Below, in pieces: positions 51,268-60,357 of a DNA stretch of 64,000 nt. Origin of the DNA: Nostoc linckia z4 (lineage in GTDB: Bacteria; Cyanobacteriota; Cyanobacteriia; Cyanobacteriales; Nostocaceae). The DNA lies in contig NZ_LAHA01000005.1 in the NCBI RefSeq assembly GCF_002608075.1, forward strand, positions 62,001 through 126,000. Direction: 5' to 3'. The notes beneath the pieces are model-generated. The model made no database searches. It saw only the letters and a program-made list of their open reading frames with translations, and had not been told where the DNA came from. A program made the position numbers and the translations under genes. How positions within the stretch are numbered: the first letter of the stretch is position 1; each line of letters begins with the position of its first letter.

Positions 51268-54200
51268 ATGAGTAGACAACAGCTAGAGTTGGTAGAGCAA
51301 TTGCAAACCACGTTGAATAAAATGGAAGTCACACTGGATGCGATCGCTGATGCTGTAGTCTGGGTGGGAGCAGACCAATGTATTCAATGGTGCAATTCTA
51401 GCTTTGAATTTCTAGTTAACCAAGCCCACGGTGGTGTTTGTGGTTTGAGGTTAATTGACTTGCTACCTTTGGTGCAAGCTGGACAGTTAGTTGCTTTGTC
51501 AGCCTATCCGGATATCAAAATCCTCAATGGAGAGTATGAAACAACAAATTATCAGTTGCGGCGCTCCCAAGGAACTTTAACATTACAAATTTCTGGTAGC
51601 TGTATCGGATTAACTGATGAAAAATGTGCAATATTGGTGATTCGCGATATTACTGAGACGATAGAAGCTCAAGAATCTTTGCAAGAGGTTGAGGAACAGT
51701 TAAATACATTAATTAACGCGACACCAGATATCATCTGTTTAAAAGATGGCGAGGGCAAATGGTTGCTCTCAAACCAAGCAAACTTGGAATTTTTAGAGCT
51801 AGAAGGTGTTGATTATCGAGGTAAAACTGATTCCGAACTGGCAGAATTTAGCAATTTTTATCGCGATGCCTTACTTCATTGCAGCGAAACAGATGAACAA
51901 TCTTGGCAACTGGGATCTGTGCATCGGGTAGAAGAAATTGTACCCCGACCTGATGGCACAACGAGCAGTTTAGATATGATTAAAGCTCCCTTGTTTCACC
52001 AGGATGGTAGACGTAAGGCCTTGCTTGTTTTGGGACGGGATATTACAGAGCGCAAAAACACCCAGCTGGCTCTAGAAAATTCTTTATCTTTGCTCAATGC
52101 TATCTTTGAATCAATTCAAGATGGTATTTTAGTAGTCAATACTTTTAGTAATATCACTAGTTATAATCAAAAGTTCTTAGAAATGTGGTCGATTCCACCA
52201 GAACTTTTGAGCGAACCAAGTCATCCTCGGCGGCTAGCGCATCTAGCAGACCAGTTACAAGACCCCGATGCATTTTTACAACGTGTGCGGGAATTATACC
52301 AAAACCCGGAAGTTGTGAGTCATGACTGGTTAGAACTGTGCGATGGCAGAATATTTGAGCGCTACTCGTGTCCCCAGCGTGTCGGCGAACAGATTATTGG
52401 CAGAGTTTGGAGTTTCCGCGATGTGACTCAACGCCATAGGGCAGAAGAAGCACTGCGACAAAGTGAGTTGGAATACCGCAGTATTTTTGAAGCTATTAAT
52501 GACGGACTATTTCTTACTGAAATCGAAACTGAAACAGTGGTTGAAATTAATCCTGCTGCTTACCAGATGCACGGCTATAGCTATGAAGAATTTATAGGTT
52601 TGCATCCATCTGCTTATATTCACCCAGATTCATATGGTGTTTTTAATGAGTTTGTAGAAAAAACACGAGCTGGCGAGCAATTTTACGGGCAAGCAGTTGA
52701 TATCTGCAAAGATGGTAGTTTAATCGATGTGGAAGTCAAAGGAACGATTTGTATTTATCATGGCAAGCCACACATCTTAGCAATAGTGCGGGATATTACC
52801 GCTCGCAAACGCACTCAGGAAGCCTTGCGCCAAAGTGAAGCACAATATCGCGATTTAGTACAAACGGCGAATTGTATCATTCTGCGTTGGGATGGCAATG
52901 GTGACGTTATATTTTTGAATGACTACGGTCAAAGACTTTTTGGTTTCGATTTAGATGAAATTACAGGACGTAACGTTGTCGGTACAATTGTTCCGGAAAC
53001 GGAAACTTCTGGACGGGACTTGCAGGCTTTGATGGTGGATATTTGCCTGCACCCAGAAAAATATGTATTTAACGAAAACGAGAACTTGTGTAAAAATGGC
53101 GATCGCGTTTGGATAGTCTGGGCAAATAAACCCATTTTAGATGAACAAGGAAACTTAGTCGAAATTCTTTCGGTGGGCACCGATGCCACAGAACGCAAAC
53201 GCGTCCAAGCAGCGTTGCAAGAAAATGAGTTAAAATTCCGCAGCATTGTGGAAAATGCCAATGATTTGATATTTATTCTCTCACCACAGGGAATTTTTAC
53301 TTATCACTCGCCGAATGTAACGGCAATCATGGGTTACAGCTTGGAGGAAATCGAAGGTCATTCAGTGGTAGAGTTTACCCATCCTGAAGATTTACCAACT
53401 AGCGCCACCGGCTTACAAAGGGCGATAACCGGGGAAAAACTCACTAATATTGAAGTGCGATTGCAACACAAAGATGGTAGCTGGCGATGGTTTAACTTTA
53501 ATACTTCCACAATTCATACTTCCAGTGGTGAAATTGCGATCGCAGGTGTAGGAAGAGATATCACAGAACGCAAGCAAGCAGAAGAAGCCTTGCGTCGTAG
53601 TGAAATGAAATACCGCAACATCTTTGAGAATTCCCAAGTGGGAATTTTCCGCACCCGTCGAAAGGATGGATTAATTCTCGATGCTAACGATCATGGCGCA
53701 CATATCGTTGGTTTTGCTTGTGCTTCTGATTTAATTGGCAATTATTTGACAACAGATTTTTATCTCAATCCCAGCGAACGCGCCATAATTTTAAAACAGA
53801 TAGAAGAACATGGCGAAGTGTGCAATTATGAATTACCATTGCGTCGCCCCGATGGTTCTGTGGTCTGGCTATTATTGTCACTGCGCCTCAACTCAGAAGA
53901 ATCTTGTCTCGATTGCGTGTTTACGGATATTAGCGTCCGCAAACAACAAGAACAAGCTTTACGCTTAATTGTTGAAGGCACAGCAGCTAAAACCGGTGAT
54001 GAATTCTTTAATTCCTGCGTTCGTTACCTAGCCGAAGTGTTGCAAGTCCAATATGCCCTAGTCACTGAATTTAATGATGAGCCAAAAACCAAAGTCCACA
54101 CTTTGGCATTTTGGTGTTGTGGAAATATTGGCGACAACTTGGAATATGATTTGCACGGTACTCCTTGTCAACATACCTTGCAAGGCAATATGTGTCACTA

Positions 54201-56943
54201 TTCCCAAGGAGTGCAAGCCGCTTTCCCCGAAGATGCAGATTTAATCAGGATGAATGCCGAAAGTTTTCTCGGCGTTCCTCTTACCAGTTCATCCGGCGAA
54301 ATTATTGGACATCTAGCAGTAATAGATGTTAAACCAATGCAGCCCGATCCCGGACGAGAACTAATTATGAAAATTTTTGCTGCCCGTGCCGGTGCTGAAT
54401 TGGAACGCAAACAAGCAGAAGCCGCTTTACAACAAAGCGAATTAAAGTTTCGTACCATCGTGGAAACAGTAAATGATGTGCTATTTGCGATGAATGCTGA
54501 TGGAGCTTTCAACTATATTTCCCCAAATATTTTAAAGACCACCGGATTTGCCCCTAGCGAAATCGAGGGTAATTCCTTGGCATTATTTACTCATCCCGAT
54601 GATGTGCCCAAATGTCTAGAAGTTGCCCAAAAAGTTCTGGCAACAGGTGAAGGAGTTTCCAATACTGAGTTTCGTGGCAGACATCGCAATGGGGGCTGGG
54701 TTTGGCAAACTGCTAATATAGCCCGCACCCAAGACGCCCAGGGTAACTTTCAAATTGTGGGTGTAGCTCGTGATATTAACGATCGCAAATTAGCAGAAGC
54801 AGCCCTGCAACGTCGTACTCAAGCGGAAACTTTAATCAGCAGCATTTCTCGGCAATTTATTGACCAAGATTTAGAAACAGCAATTAACTTTACACTCAAA
54901 GCGATCGCTGAATTTATTAACGCCGAACACAGTTGCATTTTTGAATGTTCCAACGAGCAAAAGGAATTTTACCTAATTCATGAATGGTGCAGCGAACATG
55001 TTTCACCATTAATTGATATTGCCAGAGGTTCGCCTGTGGAAGTTTTTCCCTATTTCTACGAGCCGATTCTCCGTGGTAAACATCGCCAAATCTCTCGTGT
55101 GGAAGAACTACCAGCCCATCTACCAGAGCGACAACTGTTTGAAACTATGTCGTTTCAATCTTTACTGGCTGTACCGATGCTTCATACTGGCAAAGTCGTT
55201 GGATTTGTCGGTGCAGCCATGATTCGCTCCTCGAAAACCTGGAATCAAGAAGATATTAATTTCTTGAAACTGGTTGGTGAAATCATAGCCATTGGTAGAG
55301 CCAGACATCAAGCAGAAGAAGCTTTGAGAATTGCCAAAGAAGCCGCCGAAACAGCCAACCGAGCAAAAAGCGCTTTCTTGGCTAACATGAGTCACGAACT
55401 CCGCACACCCTTAAATGCAATTCTCGGCTTTTCCCAATTAATGGAACGAGACACCAGCCTCAACTCCAATCAACGTGAATCTCTAGCTACCATTAACCGT
55501 AGTGGAGAACACTTACTCAACTTGATTAACGATGTCTTGGAAATGTCCAAAATTGAAGCCGGACAAATCATTTTTAACCCCGAAGACTTCGACCTGTATT
55601 TCTTGTTACAAACATTACAAGAAATGTTCCAGGTGCGGACACAAGCCAAGCAATTATTCCTCAAATTTGAAATGTCCCCCAATCTCCCGCGTTACATCCA
55701 AACAGATGAAGGTAAACTGCGCCAAATCCTAATTAACCTTTTGGGTAATGCCGTTAAGTTTACCCAAACTGGCGGCGTAACCTTGCGGGTGAGGATGGGG
55801 AAATGGGGAGATGGGGAGATGGAGGAGATGAGGGGACAAGGGGACAAGGGGACAAGCGGACTAGAGAATATTCTTAACTCCTCACTCCTCACTCCTGACT
55901 CCCAATGCCCAATGCCCCAATCCCTAATCTTTGAAATCGAAGACACCGGACGGGGAATAGCACAACAAGAAATGAATAATTTGTTTCAGCCTTTTGTGCA
56001 GACATCAAGTGGTATCCAAACGAAGGAGGGTACTGGGTTGGGGTTAACCATTAGCCGCCAGTTTGTGCGCTTGTTGGGAGGTGACATTCACATTACCAGC
56101 ACCCCTGGACAAGGATCTATTTTTAGTTTTGACATCCAAGTGAATTTAGTTGCAGCCTTAAAAGCTACACCGAAGTTAAGTAAAGGACGAGTGATCCAAC
56201 TAGCACCAAACCAACCAGATTACCGAATTTTGGTGGTGGATGACCGCAAAGAAAACTGCAATTTAATTGTACAACTGCTTGGTAGTGTTGGTTTTAATAC
56301 CAAAATTGCTAATAATGGACAGGAAGCGATCGCTATTTGGCAAAATTGGCAACCCCACTTAATTTGGATGGATATGCGAATGCCTGTAATGAACGGCTAT
56401 GACGCTACTAAAGAAATTAGAGCCAGAGAAAGAAGAGATGCAGAGATTGGGAGAGGTAGTGATACAAAGAGCGACAATGTCAGTGCGTCAGTGCGTCAGT
56501 GCGTCCCCGTGTCCTCTTTCCGCACTGTAATTATCGCCCTCACTGCCAGCGCTTTTGAAGAACAACAAGCAAGTATCTTAGCCGCAGGTTGTGACGACTT
56601 AGTTCGTAAGCCATTCCGAGAACAGGTCATTTTTGAAAAAATCGCTGAATATTTGGATGTCGATTATATTTATGCACAAGAAAGCCGTGAAAATTTCACA
56701 GACAAAAAGTTAGATAATGCTCAACCTGCCAGCTTGGATATTGACTCTGCAATTAAGCTGATGCCTGCTGAATGGATAGCACAATTAAATCAAGCAGCCA
56801 TTGAAGTTGATGCTGAGCGAATTTTGCAACTCATTCAACAAATTGAGCCTACTCATTCTCACTTGGCAGAAAATTTGGCAAATTTAGTCCGTAACTTCTG
56901 CTTCGATGAAATTATCGATATAAGCTTGCAGGTAGATAAATAA
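51268..56943 (+). CDS. Hybrid histidine kinase with 8 PAS, 2 GAF, HisKA, HATPase and receiver
   Basis: I start at the ATG at 51268, behind GAGGAG 10 bases upstream; TTGs at 51265 and 51247 are alternatives. The 1891-residue protein has about seven PAS repeats (to about 900), each opening with a phrase like YRSIFEAINDGLFLTE, then a GAF (about 905-1045), an eighth PAS and a second GAF (about 1190-1345). HisKA follows with H1376 in NMSHELRTPLN, then HATPase (LIFEIEDTGRGI) and a receiver with phospho-acceptor D1702 (LIWMDMRMPVMNGYD). Repeat DNA is translated inside the HATPase (55793-55926) and the receiver (about 56455-56515). No membrane helix is seen, so it is probably cytoplasmic. The signal is unknown. 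Confidence 0.95.
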   Translation: MSRQQLELVEQLQTTLNKMEVTLDAIADAVVWVGADQCIQWCNSSFEFLVNQAHGGVCGLRLIDLLPLVQAGQLVALSAYPDIKILNGEYETTNYQLRRSQGTLTLQISGSCIGLTDEKCAILVIRDITETIEAQESLQEVEEQLNTLINATPDIICLKDGEGKWLLSNQANLEFLELEGVDYRGKTDSELAEFSNFYRDALLHCSETDEQSWQLGSVHRVEEIVPRPDGTTSSLDMIKAPLFHQDGRRKALLVLGRDITERKNTQLALENSLSLLNAIFESIQDGILVVNTFSNITSYNQKFLEMWSIPPELLSEPSHPRRLAHLADQLQDPDAFLQRVRELYQNPEVVSHDWLELCDGRIFERYSCPQRVGEQIIGRVWSFRDVTQRHRAEEALRQSELEYRSIFEAINDGLFLTEIETETVVEINPAAYQMHGYSYEEFIGLHPSAYIHPDSYGVFNEFVEKTRAGEQFYGQAVDICKDGSLIDVEVKGTICIYHGKPHILAIVRDITARKRTQEALRQSEAQYRDLVQTANCIILRWDGNGDVIFLNDYGQRLFGFDLDEITGRNVVGTIVPETETSGRDLQALMVDICLHPEKYVFNENENLCKNGDRVWIVWANKPILDEQGNLVEILSVGTDATERKRVQAALQENELKFRSIVENANDLIFILSPQGIFTYHSPNVTAIMGYSLEEIEGHSVVEFTHPEDLPTSATGLQRAITGEKLTNIEVRLQHKDGSWRWFNFNTSTIHTSSGEIAIAGVGRDITERKQAEEALRRSEMKYRNIFENSQVGIFRTRRKDGLILDANDHGAHIVGFACASDLIGNYLTTDFYLNPSERAIILKQIEEHGEVCNYELPLRRPDGSVVWLLLSLRLNSEESCLDCVFTDISVRKQQEQALRLIVEGTAAKTGDEFFNSCVRYLAEVLQVQYALVTEFNDEPKTKVHTLAFWCCGNIGDNLEYDLHGTPCQHTLQGNMCHYSQGVQAAFPEDADLIRMNAESFLGVPLTSSSGEIIGHLAVIDVKPMQPDPGRELIMKIFAARAGAELERKQAEAALQQSELKFRTIVETVNDVLFAMNADGAFNYISPNILKTTGFAPSEIEGNSLALFTHPDDVPKCLEVAQKVLATGEGVSNTEFRGRHRNGGWVWQTANIARTQDAQGNFQIVGVARDINDRKLAEAALQRRTQAETLISSISRQFIDQDLETAINFTLKAIAEFINAEHSCIFECSNEQKEFYLIHEWCSEHVSPLIDIARGSPVEVFPYFYEPILRGKHRQISRVEELPAHLPERQLFETMSFQSLLAVPMLHTGKVVGFVGAAMIRSSKTWNQEDINFLKLVGEIIAIGRARHQAEEALRIAKEAAETANRAKSAFLANMSHELRTPLNAILGFSQLMERDTSLNSNQRESLATINRSGEHLLNLINDVLEMSKIEAGQIIFNPEDFDLYFLLQTLQEMFQVRTQAKQLFLKFEMSPNLPRYIQTDEGKLRQILINLLGNAVKFTQTGGVTLRVRMGKWGDGEMEEMRGQGDKGTSGLENILNSSLLTPDSQCPMPQSLIFEIEDTGRGIAQQEMNNLFQPFVQTSSGIQTKEGTGLGLTISRQFVRLLGGDIHITSTPGQGSIFSFDIQVNLVAALKATPKLSKGRVIQLAPNQPDYRILVVDDRKENCNLIVQLLGSVGFNTKIANNGQEAIAIWQNWQPHLIWMDMRMPVMNGYDATKEIRARERRDAEIGRGSDTKSDNVSASVRQCVPVSSFRTVIIALTASAFEEQQASILAAGCDDLVRKPFREQVIFEKIAEYLDVDYIYAQESRENFTDKKLDNAQPASLDIDSAIKLMPAEWIAQLNQAAIEVDAERILQLIQQIEPTHSHLAENLANLVRNFCFDEIIDISLQVDK
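55793..55926 (+). repeat. Repeat-derived insertion inside the HATPase domain
   Basis: Within the kinase gene, GGGGAGAT units, then GGGGACAA x3, then CTCCTCA/CTCCTGA units and CCCAATGCCCAATGCCC give the residues MGKWGDGEMEEMRGQGDKGT and SSLLTPDSQCPMPQ. They lie between GGVTLRVR and LIFEIEDTGRG, which adjoin within about ten residues in other kinases. The reading frame is kept. Confidence 0.85.
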
Positions 56944-57139
56944 GGAGAAATTGCAATTAATTAGCTGTGTTGGTTGTTTATCATTGGCGATATTTGTATC
57001 AGCATTATATTTTAACGCTCATGGAAAATGTGCGATCGCTAATTGCAAATAGCCTTTCTTACAGACTGCAAGCCGGGGACTACCCAAACTGCAAACAAAA
57101 ATCTCGGATTATTCTAAGGTGCAGTAAAATAAAGCTACC

Positions 57140-57559
57140 ATGCCTGCTAAAGATATCTATCACGATACAGTCAAAAATGCTTTGATTAAAGATGGTTGGA
57201 CAATTACCCACGATCCATTGCGGATTCGTCTAGCTCGCGGAAAAAACCTTTTTGTTGATTTAGGTGCAAAGCGGTTGCTAGCAGCAGAACGGGAATTTGA
57301 AAAGATAGCAGTTGAAGTAAAAAGTTTCACACGTCCCTCGGATATGAAAGATTTGGAAGAAGCCGTCGGTCAGTTTGTTTTGTACACTCGTTTGTTGAAA
57401 CGCTACTATCCAGAACATATCCTTTACCTTGCAGTCAGTGAAGATACTCGCAAGAGAGTTTTTGAAGAAGAAGCCGGTCAAACCTTGATTGAAGATGGCA
57501 TTATTCGTTTAGTTACCTTCGATACGTTAAAGGAGGAAATTATCCGATGGATTCACTGA
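57140..57559 (+). CDS. xisH: XisH, fdxN-element excision controlling factor
   Basis: The 139-residue protein matches XisH: AKDIYHDTVKNALIKDGWTI, LARGKNLFVDLGAKRLLAAE and FEKIAVEVKSFTRPSDMKDL, then EEAVGQFVLYTRLL. D40 and E59-V-K61 are spaced like the catalytic D...E-x-K of PD-(D/E)xK nucleases. XisH was first described as needed with XisI for excision of the fdxN element in Anabaena heterocysts, but homologues are common away from any element, as here. It overlaps xisI by 13 bases. Confidence 0.93.
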   Translation: MPAKDIYHDTVKNALIKDGWTITHDPLRIRLARGKNLFVDLGAKRLLAAEREFEKIAVEVKSFTRPSDMKDLEEAVGQFVLYTRLLKRYYPEHILYLAVSEDTRKRVFEEEAGQTLIEDGIIRLVTFDTLKEEIIRWIH

Positions 57560-57885
57560 AGATTGACTATAGCCACATTGTGGAAAAAGTGCTGAAAGAG
57601 TATGCTGATTTTTTGGGTAGCGACGAAGAAGTTAAACTGGAATTGGTGTTTGATAAAGAAAGCGATCGCTACCTTTTAGTGGAAGCTGGGTGGCAAGATG
57701 GATATCGCATCTACGGAACTTTGTTACACATTGATATTATTGATAATAAACTTTGGATTCAACACGATGGCACAGAAGAGGGTGTTGCTGTAGATTTAGT
57801 TGCTGCGGGAATTCCTAAAGAGCAGATTGTTTTAGCTTTTAGAAGCCCTGAACAACGAAAACATACAGAGTTTGCAGTTTCGTAA
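57547..57885 (+). CDS. xisI: XisI, partner of XisH
   Basis: The 112-residue protein has the XisI pattern: MDSLKIDYSHIVEKVLKEYA, LVFDKESDRYLLVEAGWQDG, YRIYGTLLHIDIIDNKLWIQ and DGTEEGVAVDLVAAGIPKEQ, then IVLAFRSPEQRKHTEFAV. It begins inside the end of xisH, a fixed arrangement suggesting a two-protein complex. The biochemical role is unknown. Confidence 0.93.
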   Translation: MDSLKIDYSHIVEKVLKEYADFLGSDEEVKLELVFDKESDRYLLVEAGWQDGYRIYGTLLHIDIIDNKLWIQHDGTEEGVAVDLVAAGIPKEQIVLAFRSPEQRKHTEFAVS

Positions 57886-57944
57886 TCAGTTGAGTTAATG
57901 GATTTACAGCAGTTTTTATCTATTTGAAACATATCTGTATAAAA

Positions 57945-58015
57945 CGTAAAAAGTAAAAAGTAAAAGAAAGATGAATTCAGTATTTCTTTTACTTTTTAAC
58001 TTTTTACTTTTACCT
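57945..58015. repeat. AAAAGTAAAAAGTAAAAG / CTTTTTAACTTTTTACTTTT inverted repeat
   Basis: Tandem AAAAGTAA units are followed, after a short spacer, by their complement. It lies between the convergent xisI and SnoaL-like genes and could end both transcripts. Confidence 0.7.
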
Positions 58016-58031
58016 TATGAAGTTTGAACAA

Positions 58032-58700
58032 TTACTGCTTTAAGCGAGGTATATTCGGTACAACAAAGGTAGTTGCAGAATTAGTGGTTCGAGCATTAGC
58101 GGCTGAGGAATTAGTTGTTGGAGAACTGAGATTTAAGAAGTCAATTAGTTTGAGATTCAGATTACGGATTTTCCAACGCCCATTTCTATTGACGACTTCA
58201 TCTTCATAAGTGCCATTCGCAACATCAATGCTAGTTTCTGAACGTTTATGAGTGGCATGAAGATAAGCAATCATCGTTGCTTTATTATTATTATTTTCAA
58301 ATGAGACGTTTATCGAACCCATCAAGTGTTGGGTAGCTAGATAACCATTTTGTTGAAATATCGCATAAACAAAATCTGCCCATGAATCTGTTCCGATACG
58401 TGTTTCGGTTGCCCCATCAGGAAAAACTACAGTGAAAACTGCATCTTGAGTAAAACAATTCCGATAAATTTTCTTTCCTTCTAAAATATTTCCCGTACCA
58501 ATGGTGTCAGTTCCCAGAGCATAACAGCTTGCTAATCTTTGAATGTCCAATTCTGCATTAGGTTGACTTGCATTTGCTATTTCAAACCTACCTCCAATAA
58601 ATAAGACAAGAGTAACAGCAAGCACCATCAAAGTTATACGATTTAACAAAAATGAAATAGCCTTGCCAACAATTTGCCCGTTTTCTCTTCTTTTTTCCAC
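58032..58700 (-). CDS. SnoaL/NTF2-like exported or anchored protein
   Basis: The 222-residue protein has one N-terminal hydrophobic helix (ITLMVLAVTLVLFIGGRF, about 28-45), then an NTF2-like domain: DIQRLASCYALGTDTIGTGN, GKKIYRNCFTQDAVFTVVF, FVYAIFQQNGYLATQHLMGS and NGTYEDEVVNRNGRWKIRN. This is the SnoaL_4 type, often a small lyase/isomerase or binding domain. It ends in a low-complexity Asn/Thr/Ala tail. The substrate is unknown. Confidence 0.85.
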   Translation of the reverse strand: MEKRRENGQIVGKAISFLLNRITLMVLAVTLVLFIGGRFEIANASQPNAELDIQRLASCYALGTDTIGTGNILEGKKIYRNCFTQDAVFTVVFPDGATETRIGTDSWADFVYAIFQQNGYLATQHLMGSINVSFENNNNKATMIAYLHATHKRSETSIDVANGTYEDEVVNRNGRWKIRNLNLKLIDFLNLSSPTTNSSAANARTTNSATTFVVPNIPRLKQ

Positions 58701-59212
58701 AAGATGACTCCCCTAATTTTTATAATTTTCGCATCTTGTACTTTCTTGCACGCTAAAGTTTAGCCTGATAAATTTAGCTCTAAAAACTTACTTAAATCCT
58801 TGCAGATTTCGCTAGAGCTTATTGAAATATCAGCTAGTAAATGATAAACCTAGTACAAGATTGGATTTCTATAGCAATCCCAAATAATTTGTGAAATATT
58901 ATGTGTTAGGGTTGTTGACTGTTAACCTTTGACAGTCAATAGTTCACACCGATATTGTTCACATCTGAAATAGGATTGCTATGTAACTATTCTATTTATA
59001 GCAATCTAAAAATGAATTTGTTAGTGTTTTTTATCGATAAATCTATATTGATTTGATTAAGTAATTAAGTTACTACTTAGATAATTTGAAAACAAAAAAA
59101 ATTAACTTTGTATTATCAATTTTGACAACTTAAATATAATTACTATAGTAATCTACAATAGTTCATGATAAAGGTAGGGGCGTACAGCTGTACACCCCTA
59201 CTGATATCATTT
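58701..59212. other. Gap with hairpin element copy 3 and a palindrome
   Basis: Holds the TATAGCAATC element at 58870-58982 and GTAGGGGCGTACAGCTGTAC/ACCCCTAC at 59174-59201. Between them is AT-rich DNA including a half copy of TATAGCAATC near 58998. No gene is seen. Confidence 0.6.
58870..58982. repeat. Hairpin element with TATAGCAATC ends, copy 3
   Basis: Left TATAGCAATCCCAAATAATT, right CTGAAATAGGATTGCTAT, with a TTGACTGTTAACCTTTGACA core. It aligns end to end with 31341-31447. Confidence 0.8.
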
Positions 59213-59749
59213 TTATGCTAAACGCAGATAAGGACACTTTTGTAAAAACCCAGACGCTTTATTGTGGGCATCAATGTTATAAGTATGTGTTGGTGTCGGT
59301 CGAATAATACCATCAAATAAATCATCTAATCCGTAGGGAGTGAAAAATTCCCATTCACCTTGTGCGTTGAGTCGGACTCCCACAGCAGTAGCAGTATGTA
59401 ACCAATTTGTAATCCCATCTTCCGTACTAGTGTAGGGTCTTGACCCAAGACGCCAACGAGCAAAACTAGCTTGATTTTTGATATCAAATTGCTCATCAGG
59501 AAATTGTTCTGTGAGATTTGCCTTAGCTGCTAGTTCCTGGGAACGATTTCCTTCCATATCAAAAAAAGCAATATCAAAATCTTTAATACCTAAGCCACAA
59601 TGGTCACCAAAAATTGAACGCCAAACTGTGTTTCTGACTGCACCTCCGGCTAACCACCAGTTAGGTAAATTGAGTTGAGCGATCGCAGGTAATACTCTAT
59701 CAATAGCTGTATCAGTTAAAATCATCTGTAAACGAGTGTTACTATTCAT
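59213..59749 (-). CDS. Nucleotidyltransferase-fold protein (COG3575 type)
   Basis: The 178-residue protein has LPNWWLAGGAVRNTVWRSIF near 28, LGIKDFDIAFFDMEGN near 55 (D-x-D metal site), WRLGSRPYTSTEDGITNWLH near 105, TAVGVRL and LDDLFDGIIRP, the order of the COG3575/DUF925 nucleotidyltransferase family. Members are small and of unknown substrate. The start codon lies at the end of a half copy of the TATAGCAATC element, so its promoter may lie within repeat DNA. Confidence 0.88.
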   Translation of the reverse strand: MNSNTRLQMILTDTAIDRVLPAIAQLNLPNWWLAGGAVRNTVWRSIFGDHCGLGIKDFDIAFFDMEGNRSQELAAKANLTEQFPDEQFDIKNQASFARWRLGSRPYTSTEDGITNWLHTATAVGVRLNAQGEWEFFTPYGLDDLFDGIIRPTPTHTYNIDAHNKASGFLQKCPYLRLA

Positions 59750-59910
59750 ATAGCAATCCTATTTGAGTTGTCAAAATATCAATGGCGGCTGTTAGGGAAC
59801 TGCAAAAAATAAATTATTCTGGTTAAAGGGTTGACGATTCACAGTTAACAGTCAACAGTCAACACTCAACAATAGTAATAAAATATTTTTTTACTTGAAA
59901 ATCCCTTAAC
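59749..59910. repeat. Half TATAGCAATC element joined to a GTTAGGGAACTGC element
   Basis: TATAGCAATCCTATTTGAGT at 59749 is the outer half of the family at 25202, 31341 and 58870. Directly after it, 59791-59910 is a complete 120-bp element with GTTAGGGAACTGCAAAAAAT at the left, a TTGACGATTCACAGTTAACA core and TTACTTGAAAATCCCTTAAC at the right. The remaining gap to cobO (59911-60357) is AT-rich; I see no riboswitch pattern there. Confidence 0.7.
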
Positions 59911-60357
59911 TATCAACTGTAGTCAAACAACAGCCTGGGCATTAAAATTTTACAAATGATTTCGTCGTGCTATATTAAATTTTGAAAAGATTTATTTGTG
60001 CTGCCATAAAGTACACCAATCTTCCACCACTTTGCTAATACAAACTTCAGTAAAGTATTTTTATTAACTAAATTAAATTATTAAAAATAGTAATATTTAA
60101 CTCAGAAAATAACTTGAATTTGTATATTATATATTTTTACATATCTGTTTGTTCAATATAGGACTGATATTTGATTTTTGAAATCCACTTAGGGGAGCCA
60201 ACCGCGTGCTGTTAGTCGCAATATCTAGCACAGAGTCAATATTTTTGCGTGTAATTTGACTCGACATATTCAATTATCTGATTTTATTTAAATCAGATAA
60301 TCAAGATAATTTTTGTTCATTTTCAACACATTTAACAGTTATTTGTACACAAGATTA

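Noticed and set aside
57140..57885. An fdxN-type excision element
   Set aside because: XisH and XisI are present but no recombinase or flanking repeats were found, so no element is called.
59911..60357. Cobalamin riboswitch upstream of cobO
   Set aside because: I looked for a B12-box pattern and surrounding helices and did not find them.
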